From the NCBI GenBank assembly GCA_030549335.1, contig CM060189.1, positions 52,112,917-52,176,916 on the forward strand: a DNA stretch of 64,000 nucleotides, written 5' to 3'. The position numbers and the translations under genes are program-made. The notes under the pieces are model-generated. The model saw only the letters and a list, made by a program, of their open reading frames with translations. It was not told where the DNA came from and ran no database searches. Source of the DNA: Pontederia crassipes (Eukaryota > Streptophyta > Magnoliopsida > Commelinales > Pontederiaceae). Positions 11,728 to 24,100 of this stretch are shown here, piece by piece (the stretch's first letter is position 1; every line of letters begins with the position of its first letter).

Positions 11728-13774
11728 TGTAACGCCCTCAAATCGACTCCCGTCACGTGACGAAGATCAAGACGCTACGACATGCTATGATTTTGATCAT
11801 AATGTTCTCATATCTCAGTAAAAAATCGAGACACGTCAACGAAAAATAATAAAAGAAAATAACATGAATATGCGAAAGTCTAAAAAGTGTCTACATCATT
11901 CTTAAAGAATATAATAATGTTCTACATCATGAAGCTATAAATGCGGAAGGAAAAATTAACTAATAAGTCCTGTGGTTTATGTGATGTCTTATTGTCAGAA
12001 CTTCGTCACCATACACCTACTTCACCTCGTCACTGACTTGGTCCTGTGAAAATCAGACACATGGGAGAAGATCCTCCCGTAAGCTTTACAGCCTAGTGGG
12101 GAACCACATGATATACAATGCATAACATGAATAAAATAATCAGAGATAAATAATAATGCTTAACTTGAACTTGAACGGATAACATGACAGCATCATAGAT
12201 CATAACAAGAATTAGAGGATATCATAAATCATGAGAATCAAATGATGCTTAGTAAACTTGAAATCATGCATACTTGAAAATCATGACAATAACTTGACTT
12301 GACTTGAACATGCTTCTTGATCTTGGTTATTAATTAGCAATCATGGCGACTTTAGGTGCTTTTAATTTTTGGGGTATGCCGAGCAAATGATACGGCTTTG
12401 TGCGGGTCAGTGGGTGATCAAATCATGACCAAGGGAGCGACCCTTATCTTGATACACTTGACTTGGACTGACAATCCATTATTAATCTTTCATCTGATCT
12501 TATTAATCACTTTGAATAACTTGTAGCTCTTGCTTCTTTGTTCAATGAATACAATGAGATCAATAAGAAAATAAATCAATAAGAGAATAGATCTTGAAAA
12601 CCAGTGAGGGATCTCTGTAGGGTCAAGAAAATAGGACCAATTGTACATAGGTAATAATCAGATTTAAAAAGATAATTAATTAATAAATATAATAAAAGGT
12701 TCCTAGAAATCGATATGAGGTAAATCAGGAAAAAGAGTTCATGTTGGAATCATAAGGCAATCAATAATGTTCATATCAAAATAAGAGAAGACTGATGGGT
12801 GGAAAATCAATGACTGATGTGGTCGGGCACGACCGTGACAACCTAGTGGCACGGTCGTGTCGATCTGAATGGCACGATCGAGTACATAGGTGGTGAAACG
12901 GACGTGCCATAAGAGGGCACGACCGTGACAGAGGGTGAGATTGGTCGACCGATTCAAGAGTCAGTCGATCGATTATCCTGCGTGCGGCTAGGCTAGTCAT
13001 GGCACGGCCGTGTCGGAAGGGTGGCACGGCCATGATCGGTTGAGCGCTCGGTCGACCGACCTCGATCGATTTTTTACTTAGTTTCATCGGGTCTTAGCAC
13101 GGGTGTGCACATGACGTAACAATAATGGCACGGGTGTGCCAAAGAGTGGCACGACCGTGACGGTGGCCGATTCTAGCCGGTTTTAATCCGAAAATCACAT
13201 GGATCCTTAACGTACTTTCGTTCAACTCTAAATCCTACATCCTAGCAATCAATAAGACAGAATAGAACAACAGAATTAATTCAAACAGTAAGTAAATCAG
13301 GAATCAAACAATTCAAATAATAATTAAACAAAACCCTAAAACAACTTCTTGATCTTTTTCATTTCGAAATCAATTAGGGCATGGGTTAGAACAATTCAGA
13401 GGTCATGCAAGGTGATTTTGATTCACCCAGATCGGTTCGCGGTTAATCCGTTCGTCAGAAATTCTATTAGTTGTGTCCTCCATGTTCTCCCTCTCCTTGA
13501 TGTTCGCCTTCGAGACTGCTCTGGAGTTGTCAAGCGCTCCAGCAAAATTCAAGGGGGGCAGATGTCGTGAGGTTTGAGGGGAAGGATTAGTGCTTAGGTT
13601 GTTTCATCCATTAATCCCCTTCCCTAATTAAATCTTCTATAGAAAAGAAGATAAAATTTAATTTAAACCCTTGAGTCCATATTTCAATTGTGATATGGCT
13701 TTATCTCTCCAGTTGTCCGTGTCCTTCATGTTTTCTTTTCTTCTTCTTTTTTTTATCTTGTGTCGGTTGTTACA
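11728..13774 (-). repeat. Chromovirus LTR (3' LTR of the minus-strand element)
   Basis: 2047 bp, TG...CA ends, paired with 17654-19727. It includes a palindrome array at about 12819-13160. The ORFs in the array (12739-13087) are by-products of the repeated GGCACGRCCGTG words. Confidence 0.93.
12819..13160. repeat. CG-rich palindrome array in the left LTR
   Basis: About ten irregularly spaced words of the type GGCACGGCCGTG (with variants such as GGCACGACCGTG) are mixed with GGTCGACCGA-type words. Both are near-perfect inverted repeats of 10-12 bp. The paired array in the right LTR at 18764-19108 has the same order. Confidence 0.8.
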
Positions 13775-13796
13775 TTCTTATCCCCTTAAAAAAAAT

Positions 13797-13940
13797 TCAT
13801 CCTCGAATTTTGCATAGGGTAGAGGACTTACCGAAACGATGAGGGAATTCTTGACATATTTCCAACTCGAACTCCCATGTTGTGTCATCACCTTGATGGA
13901 AACGCCAAGCTACCCGGGCCATGGGTACATCCTTGTTCTT
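13797..13940 (-). pseudogene. Chromodomain-like end of chromoviral integrase
   Basis: The minus strand has 47 open codons ending in TGA at 13797-13799, including VPMARVAWRFHQGDDTTWEF and then EFPHRF. This fits the PLVKVxWxxHxxEEATWExE...YPHLF pattern that ends plant chromoviral integrases, closest to the Tekay type in my judgement. The reverse transcriptase and integrase core upstream on this strand are too broken for me to place. Confidence 0.7.
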
Positions 13941-14079
13941 CTGACGTTGCACATTGCGTTCCACTATATGTGTTGGATACTTTGCGAAGGTGAGGTCTAC
14001 AAATTCTTAACGTCATGCATCATCTTCTCATAGGATTTCTGATGCTCTACTTTTTCCACATTGACGTGCTGGGTACTTG

Positions 14080-14127
<48 letters not shown>

Positions 14128-17100
14128 CTTTTTTTTTTGTATCTCCATGTTTCATGTTACCACTATTTCTTCATCCCTATACATCTGTGTACTTCCCAAA
14201 TGGATCGCAACCCAAGCTTATGGTTACATCCTTATACTTCTTTGTATTTTTCAAATGGATTGTAACACAGACTTATAATATTCATCTAATACTTCTTATA
14301 AGACTTATTCCTAAATGGACCGCAACCCAGACTTATGTTATTCATCTAATATTGCTCTCTTTAGGACTTCATCATTTGGTTTCCACATGCTTAGTTCCTC
14401 CAATATTTCATACGCAGCCTCATGAAGCCTAGTGAGCATCACTTGTGTTCGAGTGTATGTGCAACCGAGTTCATTTTTACCAAAATGGTACTTCATGGAG
14501 AACTGAGAATCTTTCAAACTTCATGTCATCTTCATTGTCACATATTAGCGTACTACTAAAAGAAATCATACCTAAGACTCTTTTGATCGACGAACACTTC
14601 AATCTTTTCTACATAAATGTAGGCATAGTTTGAACACAATGTTCATAAGAACCTAAAGGTTTGAAGGGTGTTCTTAATAGAATCGTTCAACTTATAGTGA
14701 TCGTTCATTGTCAGGAAAATTCTCTTCCTTACATCTTTTTCAGCAACTCGAAACTGTTGGTACTCACTCCATAGATCGATCTTGAGTACACCTAGTCTTA
14801 AATAGGTCATCTTTGCATGGTAACAAACACTTATGTCTTGATGGTTATTTTATTTAATAACTTGTTAATAAACCCTAGATTCATAGAGTCATCATTCTTC
14901 TTTACAAAAGAAGTGGAACATCTAAAAATGAGACACTCCGTCTCATAAACCCCTCGTCTTACGGTTATTAGATTTGTCTTTTTAGTTCATGTGTCATGGA
15001 GCCTTGGAAATCAAGGTCATGCTTGAAATATATGACACTTAACTTCTAACTATAACTTTTAGATGTTTGAATACTGGTAATTATTTTCTTCTTTTTACAT
15101 AATACTTATACATCTTAGGAGTAAGAATCAAATAGAAATTCCAATCACAATCCTCCTAAGCAGTTTCTAATCGATGTGAAGAAAAGATCTTATCTTTAAT
15201 CGTCATTAGTATCACTAGCATGGACTTTATGGTCACTTTATCTTCATCTTAAATTAGATATCTTAAGGGATTAAACAAAGTATAAAAATGAATAATTATC
15301 AAATGAGACAATTATGTTTGGTATCAATCAAGAGTCCTATAAATCAATTGAGGACGGATCATTCTTGGTGTTCTATGTCATTGGAATAGGGTGGTTTCTT
15401 AATCAATGTCATTTGTTATCCTTTTTATGTCTCGACACATTGTAACAATGCTTTATTTGATATAGTTATCATGGGAGTTGCCCTCAATCTTAACTTCTTG
15501 GCTTACATTGATTTGTTTCTTGCAATGTCAGGTCATATAATTTCATGGGAGGTCAGTGGTTATATATGACCGCAACAAGTTCTTTACTTGAGTATCATGA
15601 AGCACTCAATATTAAGGTCGACCAATATCTACGATGAGGGGTCGATCACATAGTACAATCTAATTCTTAGTCAACAAAATAATTTATGCACACTATCTAA
15701 CATAAATCCTTAGTAAATAATGCAAGTCAACACATGGAATGAATTCAAACAATCGGATAGGAACAAAGCAATCAACAAAAATAGAAGACAAGCAATCATT
15801 CTTCTTCTTTGCGCATAATTTCATGGTCCTTTGCACTAACGATATCTTGTAGCACATGGGAGATGGTCGGGATAACTTTAAAGTTGGAAATGAGGACTAA
15901 TCCATTTATAAGACTTATGATCAAACCATAAGTGGTCCACTTGATCAAGACAAAATCTTGAACATTTTTTTTCATCATATTGACGTAGAGGCATCTTAGA
16001 AAACATTCTATATATCATCTTATATCTTGCATCTTAGAGGACATTCTATGTATCATATGATGGCTTGCTTAACCCATTATCTAAACATATATATACTTTA
16101 TTATGAAAACTAATAAATACATCCATAGTCAAGATAAATTAATTAAAACTTTTTAGTTACTTCATAATCATTCTTCTTAGATGCATAACTTACTTCTCCA
16201 GTAACTTTATAGGGGACTTATAAAATTCCTCAAACTTTACCTTAACCCTCTAATATTTTCTAAAATTCTTTTCACTTGGTGCTTTGATCTTTTCATACTG
16301 GCTCATATCCTCCTTAAGCATATCCCAATTAAGAAACTTTAAATCTTTATAAAACTTCTAACATTCATTTAACCCTTTCATGCATTGCTTGTTCTTATAT
16401 GTAATTCTTTTATCTACCATGTTAGTCTATTTTGGAAATAAATTTACATTGCGATGATATAGAATTAATTCTTTAATAATGGCTATATAAAAATATACTT
16501 CATATTAATAAAATTTCAATTCTACTATATACTAAACTAAGTTAATTAAATCTATTTATTTATTTATTTATCTTTATATATTTATAAGTGTCCTATGTTA
16601 TGTGTTCATATGTGTATGAGTATGCTAGATTTAAATGTTCGATTAACTCAGACAGTCATTTACTTATTGAAAATTTCTTCTAACATTTATTCAAGCCAAT
16701 ATGAGTTTTGAACTCGTTAAGCTTCTATGTTTGTCCATTCATACCTTGTACACGATTTTTGGGTAGCTCACTAATTCTTAAAACTCTTGTATAGGGATAT
16801 TTCACAACTTGAACATAATTTTTTATATTCTTATTTTTCCAAATAAAGTAGTCCAACTAAGAATTTCGTATAACTAGTTTAGATTTGCTTAGGACATTTA
16901 TCAACATAATATAGAGGGGTCATATGAAGTCTAAGACACAGTGAGCATTATGGATCCATATTTATCAAATATAAACATATAAAGTAATTTATTAGACCCC
17001 TATATTGGTAGACCAATGGAACTACATAAGTCATAATGATAACGATAAATCATAACTTAGACATGCTTAATTTCACTTCTACTATTTGAAATCATCTCAC

Positions 17101-17637
17101 ACATACGTGTTGTGTGAGTCAAATCCTTTAATTACCCTTATAATTCTCTCGTTTATTTCTTAAATCTACATCTCATTGCAATTGATATGCCTATTCATTT
17201 CCCTCTTCATACTGCTACATTCAGCAGAAGAAGTCCGTGAATAGAGCGATCATGAAAGAGATAGAAAACATGAATTATAAGAAACATAATCATTTCTTAT
17301 ATTTTATTCTTTAAATATATGTAAGATTCATTTTTCGGTAAGTATATTTATCCACATGCTTGGTACTTATTATGTTCTAATTTGTTTGTAACATTTATGA
17401 CCCTTTTTGTCTAATCACTAATAACATTTAAGTTGATTCCTACCATACAGAATAACCTCCTTAGTAATAAACCACTCATGTGAAATACATATCAATACAT
17501 CAATAAAGAATAACTCAAAGCAAGAAAGATTTTACTTGTACTTTACGGTGGAGGATGTGGCGATTGCTCGACGATAGCACATGAACCAGTACCATACTAT
17601 TCTATACACTAGGACGTCAAGAGAGTCCTGACTTTAT

Positions 17638-17649
17638 GCTCTAATACCA
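17638..17649 (-). other. Primer binding site of the chromovirus
   Basis: On the minus strand this reads TGGTATTAGAGC, eleven of twelve bases of the usual tRNA-iMet PBS. It lies four bases from the right LTR and sets the orientation of the element. Confidence 0.85.
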
Positions 17650-17653
17650 TAAA

Positions 17654-19727
17654 TGTAACGCCCCCAAATCGACCCCCGTCAAGTGGGGAAGACCAACCTG
17701 GAGACGCTACGACATGCTATGATTTTGACCATAATGTTGATCATATCTCAATCAAGAACCGAGACACGTCAGCAGAAAATAATAAAATAAAATAAAATAA
17801 GATAACATGAACATGCGGAAGTCTAAAAAGTGGATACATCATTCCTAAAGAATATAATAAGGTTCTACATCATGAAGCTATAAATGCGGAAGGAAAAAGG
17901 AACTAATAAGTCTTGTGGTTCATGTGATGTCTTATTGCCAGAGCTTCGTCACCACACACTTACTTCACATCGTCACTGACTTGGTCCTATGAAAATCAGA
18001 CACATGGGAGAAGATCATCCCGTAAGCTTTACAGCCTAGTGGGGAACCACATAATATACAATGCATAACATGAATAAAATAATCAGAGATAAATAATAAT
18101 GCTTAACTTGAACTTGAAAGGATAACATGACAGCATCATAGATCATAATAAGAATCAGAGGATATCATAAATCATGAGAATCAAATGATGCTTAGTAAAC
18201 TTGAAATCATGCATACTTGAAAATCATGACGATAACTTGACTTGACTTGAACATGCTTCTTAATCTTGGTTATTAATTAGCAATCAGGGTGACTTTAGGT
18301 GCCTTTAATTTTTGGGGTATGCCGAGCAAATGATACGGCCTTGTGCGGGTCAATGGGTGATCAAATCACGACCAAGGGAGCGACCCTTATCTTGATGCAC
18401 TTGGCTTGGACTGGCAACCCATTGTTAATATTCCATCTGATCTTATTAATCACTTTGAATAACTTGTAGCTCTTGCTTCTTTGTTCAATGAATACAATAA
18501 GATCAATAAGAAAATAAATCAATGAGAGAATAGATCTTGGAAACCAGTGAGGGATCTCTGTAGGGTCAGAAAAATAGGACCAATTGTACATAGGCAATAA
18601 TCAGATTTAAAAAGATAATTAATTAATAAATCTAATAAAAGATTCCTGGAAATCGGTATGAGGTAAATCAGGAAAAAGAGTTCATGTTGGAATCATAAGG
18701 CAATCAATAATGTTCATATCAAAATAAGGAAAGACTGATGGGTGGAAAATCAAGGACTAATGTGGCCGGGCACGGCCGTGACAACCTAGTGGCACGGCCG
18801 TGTCGATCTGAATGGCACGATCGGGTACATAGGTGGTGAAACGGGCGTGCCATAAGAGGGCACGACCGTGACAGAGGGTGAGATCGATCGACCGATTCAA
18901 GAGTCGGTCGACCGATTATCCTGCGTGCGGCTAGGCTAGTCATGGCACGACCGTGTCGGAAGGGTGGCACGGCCATGATCGGTTGAGCGCTCGATCGACT
19001 TTTTACTTAGTTTCATCGGGTCTTAGCACGGATGTGCACATGGCGTGGAATGGCCGTAACAATAATGGCACGGGCGTGCCAAAGAGTGGCACGGCCGTGA
19101 CGGCGGCCGATTCCAGCCGGTTTCAATCCGAAAATCACATGGATCCTTAACGTACTTTCGTTCTACTCTAAATCCTACATCATAGCAATCAATAAGACAG
19201 AATAGAACAACAGAATTAATTCAAACAGTAAGCAAATCAGAAATTAAACAATTCAAACAATAATTCAATAATCAAATAAAACCCAAAATAATTTCTTGAT
19301 CCTTTTCGTTTCAAAATCAATTAGGGCATGGGTTAGAATAATTCAGAGATCATGCAAGGTGATTTCGATTCACCCACCTCGGTTCGCGATTAATCCGTTC
19401 TTTGGTTCGTCGGAAATTCTATTAGCCGTGTCCTCCCTGTTCTCCCTCTCCTTGATGTTTACCTCCGAGACTGCTCTGGAGTTGTCAAGCGCTCCAGCAA
19501 AATTCAAGAGGGGCAGATGTCGTGAGGTTTGAGGGGAAGGATTAGTGCTTAGGTTGTTTGATCCATTAATCCCCTCTCTAATTAAATCTTCTATAGAAAA
19601 GAAGATAAGATTTAATTTAAACCCTTGAGTCCTTATTTCAATTGTGATATAGCTTTATCTCTCCAGCTGTCCGTGTCCTTCATGTTTTTCTTTTCTTTTT
19701 TTTTTTAATCTTGTGTCGGTTGTTACA
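17654..19727 (-). repeat. Chromovirus LTR (5' LTR of the minus-strand element)
   Basis: 2074 bp, pairs with 11728-13774, and contains the second copy of the palindrome array (18764-19108). Confidence 0.93.
18764..19108. repeat. CG-rich palindrome array in the right LTR
   Basis: Same arrangement of GGCACGGCCGTG and GGTCGACCGA words as in the left LTR. More of these sites are perfect palindromes here; several C/G positions have become T/A in the left copy, as expected for decay of methylated CpG. Confidence 0.8.
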
Positions 19728-19732
19728 GCTCT

Positions 19733-21132
19733 AATATCTGCATTCTGGCATTTGGCTGTCTCGCATGAGATGTGGTCCGGATAAAATATCAACTTTGTTG
19801 CTCAGGTCAATCATCCAAACGGCGTATCGCTTTACGAAACTGGCCGTGAATTACAGAGTACGAAGTGCAAGATTGGGGCATCAAGCATGGCTGAGACAAG
19901 TCAGGAATTCCTCCTATTGCCTACTATTATTAATATGGATGAAGTTATTACTTTCAATACGATGGGAGTGAAGACTTATATATTCCTTCTAATGCGGTGA
20001 CCTATAAAATTGCTTCATATTGCATTGCTCGTACGTTCTTCGTCAGTGACATGTTTTCTTAACTTAATTTCAGTTAAGTTGACGGGTCGACATACCGGAT
20101 GAAATGAATGCGCATTGGATACAGTTTTGTTTGAAAGACATCCAAAATAAAATAAACGTATATATTAGGGCACTATTTGACAGGTAAAAAAAAATAAAAT
20201 ATTTATTAGTCGATAATGTTTTATTAGAATTAAAACTTATTATAAATGTTTGATAAATTTTTTTCCGATAGCATTTAGAAATTTAAACAACGGCTATAAA
20301 CTTCTCCTACAATAATAATTTCATATTTTATTCTTATTTTATCCTATTTTTTAATAAAATATTATTTAATTACTAAACATGATATATTATTTTTATTCTA
20401 ATATATCACATCTTTAATTTTACTTACAATCTTATTAAAAATTTATTTTAAAATAATTAATTTTTTATATTAAAATAATATTTCTAAAAAATATTACTAT
20501 TCATAATAATTAATTAATTTATAATTACGAATATGATGTATATAAACTATATCTTATATCTATTTTATCATTTTATACAAAACATTAATTTAATCATCAT
20601 GTTTATCAAATATTTTTATTAAATTTGTAAACAAATAATTATTTACATCCTCTAATTATATCATTAATTTATCCAAACGACCTAAAAGTAAAAGGACGCT
20701 CTTAAAATTTTCTTTTAATTGTGTATTTTCATACGCATTTGGAAAATATCTGCAAGTGATAATAACCGATAATAAAAGTGTACTTGGATAAATAAAAAAT
20801 TCATAGAAAAAAGCGACCGGGTTGAGTATCAAAGGATGAATGAGTAGCTTGGGTAATTCGGATGACAAATGAGAATGAAACCAAATCATAATTCAAAAGA
20901 AACCAAATGTTTTTTTGTTTGCTACAAGTACTAAGATGGCAGTAGGATATCAAGATGACAGTACACTACCGCACTGTAAAGACAACATCTGAAACCTACA
21001 TAGTTCCACATAATTAGAAGTTAAAAATTCATGTAATGACTAGTAACATGTTCTAGAGTAAGCAAACATCAGGGCAAAAACCTTCTAACTGCTAGAATAC
21101 ATTTTGAGTGTTCCAGGGGGCAAAAAGCGTAA
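19733..21132. other. Intergenic DNA, possible MITE, and 3' flank of the KH gene
   Basis: No gene is recognised. A very AT-rich segment at about 20165-20690 begins TTAGGGCACTATTTGACA and ends with the rough complement (TTATCCAAACGACCTAAA). It could be a decayed hAT-like MITE, but this is weak. The 3' UTR of the KH gene should occupy the bases just below 21133. Confidence 0.35.
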
Positions 21133-24100
21133 TCAGGGTTGACCATACACCTGAGCACCATCATATTGACCACCATATCCAGGCTGTGGAGAGACACTCT
21201 TAGTATAAGCAGCTGGTGCAGCAGCTGGATGGCTACTACCATAACCCGCCTGCTGCTGCGGAGCCGCCTGCTCATAGTACCCCGACTGATTTGGAGCAGT
21301 CTGAACATAACCAGGTTGGTTGCTCCCAATAGGGGTTGCACCATAACCCCCACTTGCGGCAGTAGCACCATAACCAGCATCAGCTGCTCCACCATGATAC
21401 CCATAGTTGGCACCGCCTGTGGCAGGATCACCATAGTTCTGTTGGGGAGGGTACTGACTATAAGCAGCAGGCTGGGCTCCTGGCTGAGCATAAGCAGGCA
21501 TGGGACCACCTTGACCGTAGGCAGGAGGAGCCACCTGTCCACCTTGCTGAGCGTAAGAACCTGGCTGCTGGGCATATGCATCAGTAGCACCTGAGGTGGG
21601 GTATGTCTGATTGTAAGCAGGGGCTTGCTGCTGTTGGGCATTCGAACCATAGGGATATGGTTGAGAGGGTGCATTTGCTGCATAGGCGGAACCCTGATAC
21701 ATTGGATCAACAGGCTGGGTTGCTCTCGGAGGGCCATAAGTTTGTGCATCCTGTGGTGGCACACCATAAGCTGGCTTGCTGTAAGGTTGCGGTTGACCAT
21801 ACTGTGGAGCACTTGCTTGTTGTCCATAAGCACCTGACTGCATAGGCTGCTGCCCGTAGTACTGCTGACTCGGTGCTTGACTGCCGTACTTTGGATCATT
21901 GTAGCCCGGACCATAGTTTGGTTGTGCTGATGTAGGTTGTCCATAGTTTGGGGTTTGAGACTGACCATAGTTGTAGTTCATCGGACCAGGATGCATGGAA
22001 TTGGGGTTGGGCATCGGATTTGAGGAATGTGAGCCAGCTGCATGGTTGCCTTGGCTATAATAGTCATATCCACCACCAGCAGTGTTCTGGCCTGGAGCTG
22101 GTCTCTGATCCCAACCAGTTCCAAATCCTCCTCTTGGAGCAAACTGCTGCTGGTAACCTCCACGATATTGTGTTGATTGCTGTGGTGGATACATACCTCT
22201 TTGTTGGTAGTCATAGCCCATAGCAGGTTGAGTTGGAGGATGACCACCCCATTGAGGAACACTCGAAGGCCCCCGGGGTCGAAAGTTTTGTTGGTTGTAA
22301 CCACCAGAGAGGGGTGACGGCCTAATCGTCATCTGCAAAATAACATGACTTCTGAATAATCGAACAAAAATGAGATGCTAAAAAAGGTGTCTATGAATAA
22401 GAGCAAAACAATGATTTTGTGAAATTCAGAAGTGTTTCAATAGATCTTTACTGCAGTACAATCTGAAGCATAGTACAACAGAAAATATAAACAAAATAAA
22501 AGCCATAAAAGATTAGTTTACACTACTGACAATTATACCAAGTAAACAACAATTCCAGAAATAAGAATGAGCCGTATACCAACTGAACAAATAATGCAAT
22601 AACATTAAATATTTCACAAGAATGAGACATGATCGAGCATGCAAGAGAACAAGTCTTAACATACTATTTGGTATTACGCTTCAGCCTTCCCCCCAGCAAG
22701 ATAACATCCAAAATTATGGTTCAAAAAGTGGTATAATTATAATGTTTCTTGAAGACAATGTCAATCTTAAAATATGTGATAGAATCTTCTCAATCACCAT
22801 GCATAGCGTTATTGTGAAAGCCAATGAATTATATATTAAAAATCAAGGACTTGAGTTCGGAACTTTTGCGCAGCACGTCATTGTATGATACACATTTTTT
22901 CCTGTGATGCATACTGATATTCAAGACTGAAACTACAAAGACAGTTTAACATGCAAGGCAGAGGAAACTAATAGAATCTATAACACCAGATATAATTAAA
23001 AAAAGGGAACATGAGAGAAAATTGTGACAAACCGGGTAAAAGGCAGTATCTTGATAATCTCAAGGAATAGGGAATAAAATGTGTCGCCGACAACATAACG
23101 ATAAAGAGACCCTATTGTCATACAAAGCACTATACATGAAATTCTTAGAACAATGGATATGCTCAGGTCCATCTGAAGTATGTGACCTAGTATTTCCAAT
23201 CAAAACGACACATCTTCTAAGAAAAAGGCATAACATGGATCATCTGAGATTCTGAGGTTGGCAAATAATACCAACGGGCAGGATACTAAATGAAGCTTGA
23301 TCTAAGTAGTCTTACCAACCATAAAAGCCCTGCAATTGCAAAGGTTAAAGCCTGAAACCCCTCTTCTGTAGATGAGAATGAAGAATGGATGTGGTTTGCT
23401 ACATGAAACCAATGTTGATCTGAAGTGTAAGGCCTAGCCATATCTGCATTATGAAAGCCAACCAATTCGAAATTGGCACCTCCATAAATAAAGGAAATTG
23501 GCACAAGTTGTTGTATCATGCATGAATAGAACTGTCCTTTCTCATGCAACAAATTCTCATTTTCCAACCATTTAGGTGAAGAGAATCAGGACATTAGGCA
23601 GCTAGCATGTAAAAGACAACTATGGCTCCAGCCTTTACAAACCAACCGATAACATCATGCGCTTCTAGACAGGATTTTCTAAATGCACATAGGTCACAAG
23701 TCATAGCATATGATAGTGCAAAATTTCCACAGATGACAATAATAGATAGCATGATATGACTCCGCTTAAAGAAAATTAACAAATTTCTCATAGATTCTCA
23801 TAGAAAACTAGTTCGGTAAACGGGATGGCATATTCTCTCTGGTCTGCAGTGGTTTACTTGCTTTCATATTACCCATAAGAGAAATGGCCGATTAAAAGGA
23901 AATAATCAATTTAAAACAGGATGAAAGATTCGTAAAGTTCATCAAAATACCACAGTAGCAACTTAACACTATAATTTGTCCTTTAAACCTGCTGAATGGG
24001 AACACAAACAATATTTGTCTCATTACTAAATGGAAAGAAAAAAAGAATATAACTTGCCCAGTAGATCTGGTCCCCTAAATATTTGAAAAAACTCAATACA

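Larger units (their letters stand above)
13775..17653 (-). pseudogene. Decayed internal region of the chromovirus
   Basis: This should hold gag-pol but only the chromodomain piece is readable. It contains a (TA)n run at 14081-14127 and a three-copy imperfect repeat at about 14190-14360, period 52-62 bp, built on AAATGGAYYGYAACCCAGACTTA-like words. No intact ORF over 120 residues exists. At 3.9 kb it is well short of a full chromoviral gag-pol, so deletions are likely. Confidence 0.6.
11728..19727 (-). mobile_element. Complete Ty3/gypsy chromovirus, 8.0 kb
   Basis: Two direct LTRs, 11728-13774 and 17654-19727, each run from TGTAACGCC to GGTTGTTACA. The insertion is bounded by a perfect 5-bp target duplication GCTCT (11723-11727 and 19728-19732). 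The primer site lies beside the right LTR: GCTCTAATACCA at 17638-17649 is the complement of a tRNA-iMet-type PBS with one mismatch. The left LTR is preceded, on the minus strand, by the purine tract AAGGGGATAAGAA. The element therefore reads on the minus strand. The internal 3.9 kb is short and broken. The one clear coding piece is a C-terminal chromodomain-like segment at 13797-13940. The LTRs differ by roughly 5-7 % in segments compared by eye, mostly transitions, so the insertion is not recent. Confidence 0.93.

Noticed and set aside
12739..13087. ORFs with repeated HGRA-like words in the chromovirus LTR (also at 18719-18976)
   Set aside because: The repeats come from the palindrome array; the frame is not kept between the two LTRs and the location is an LTR.
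21069..22304. Other-frame ORFs over the last KH-gene exon (up to 299 codons)
   Set aside because: They are shadows of the Gln/Pro-rich coding exon, whose frame is fixed by seven consistent splice junctions.
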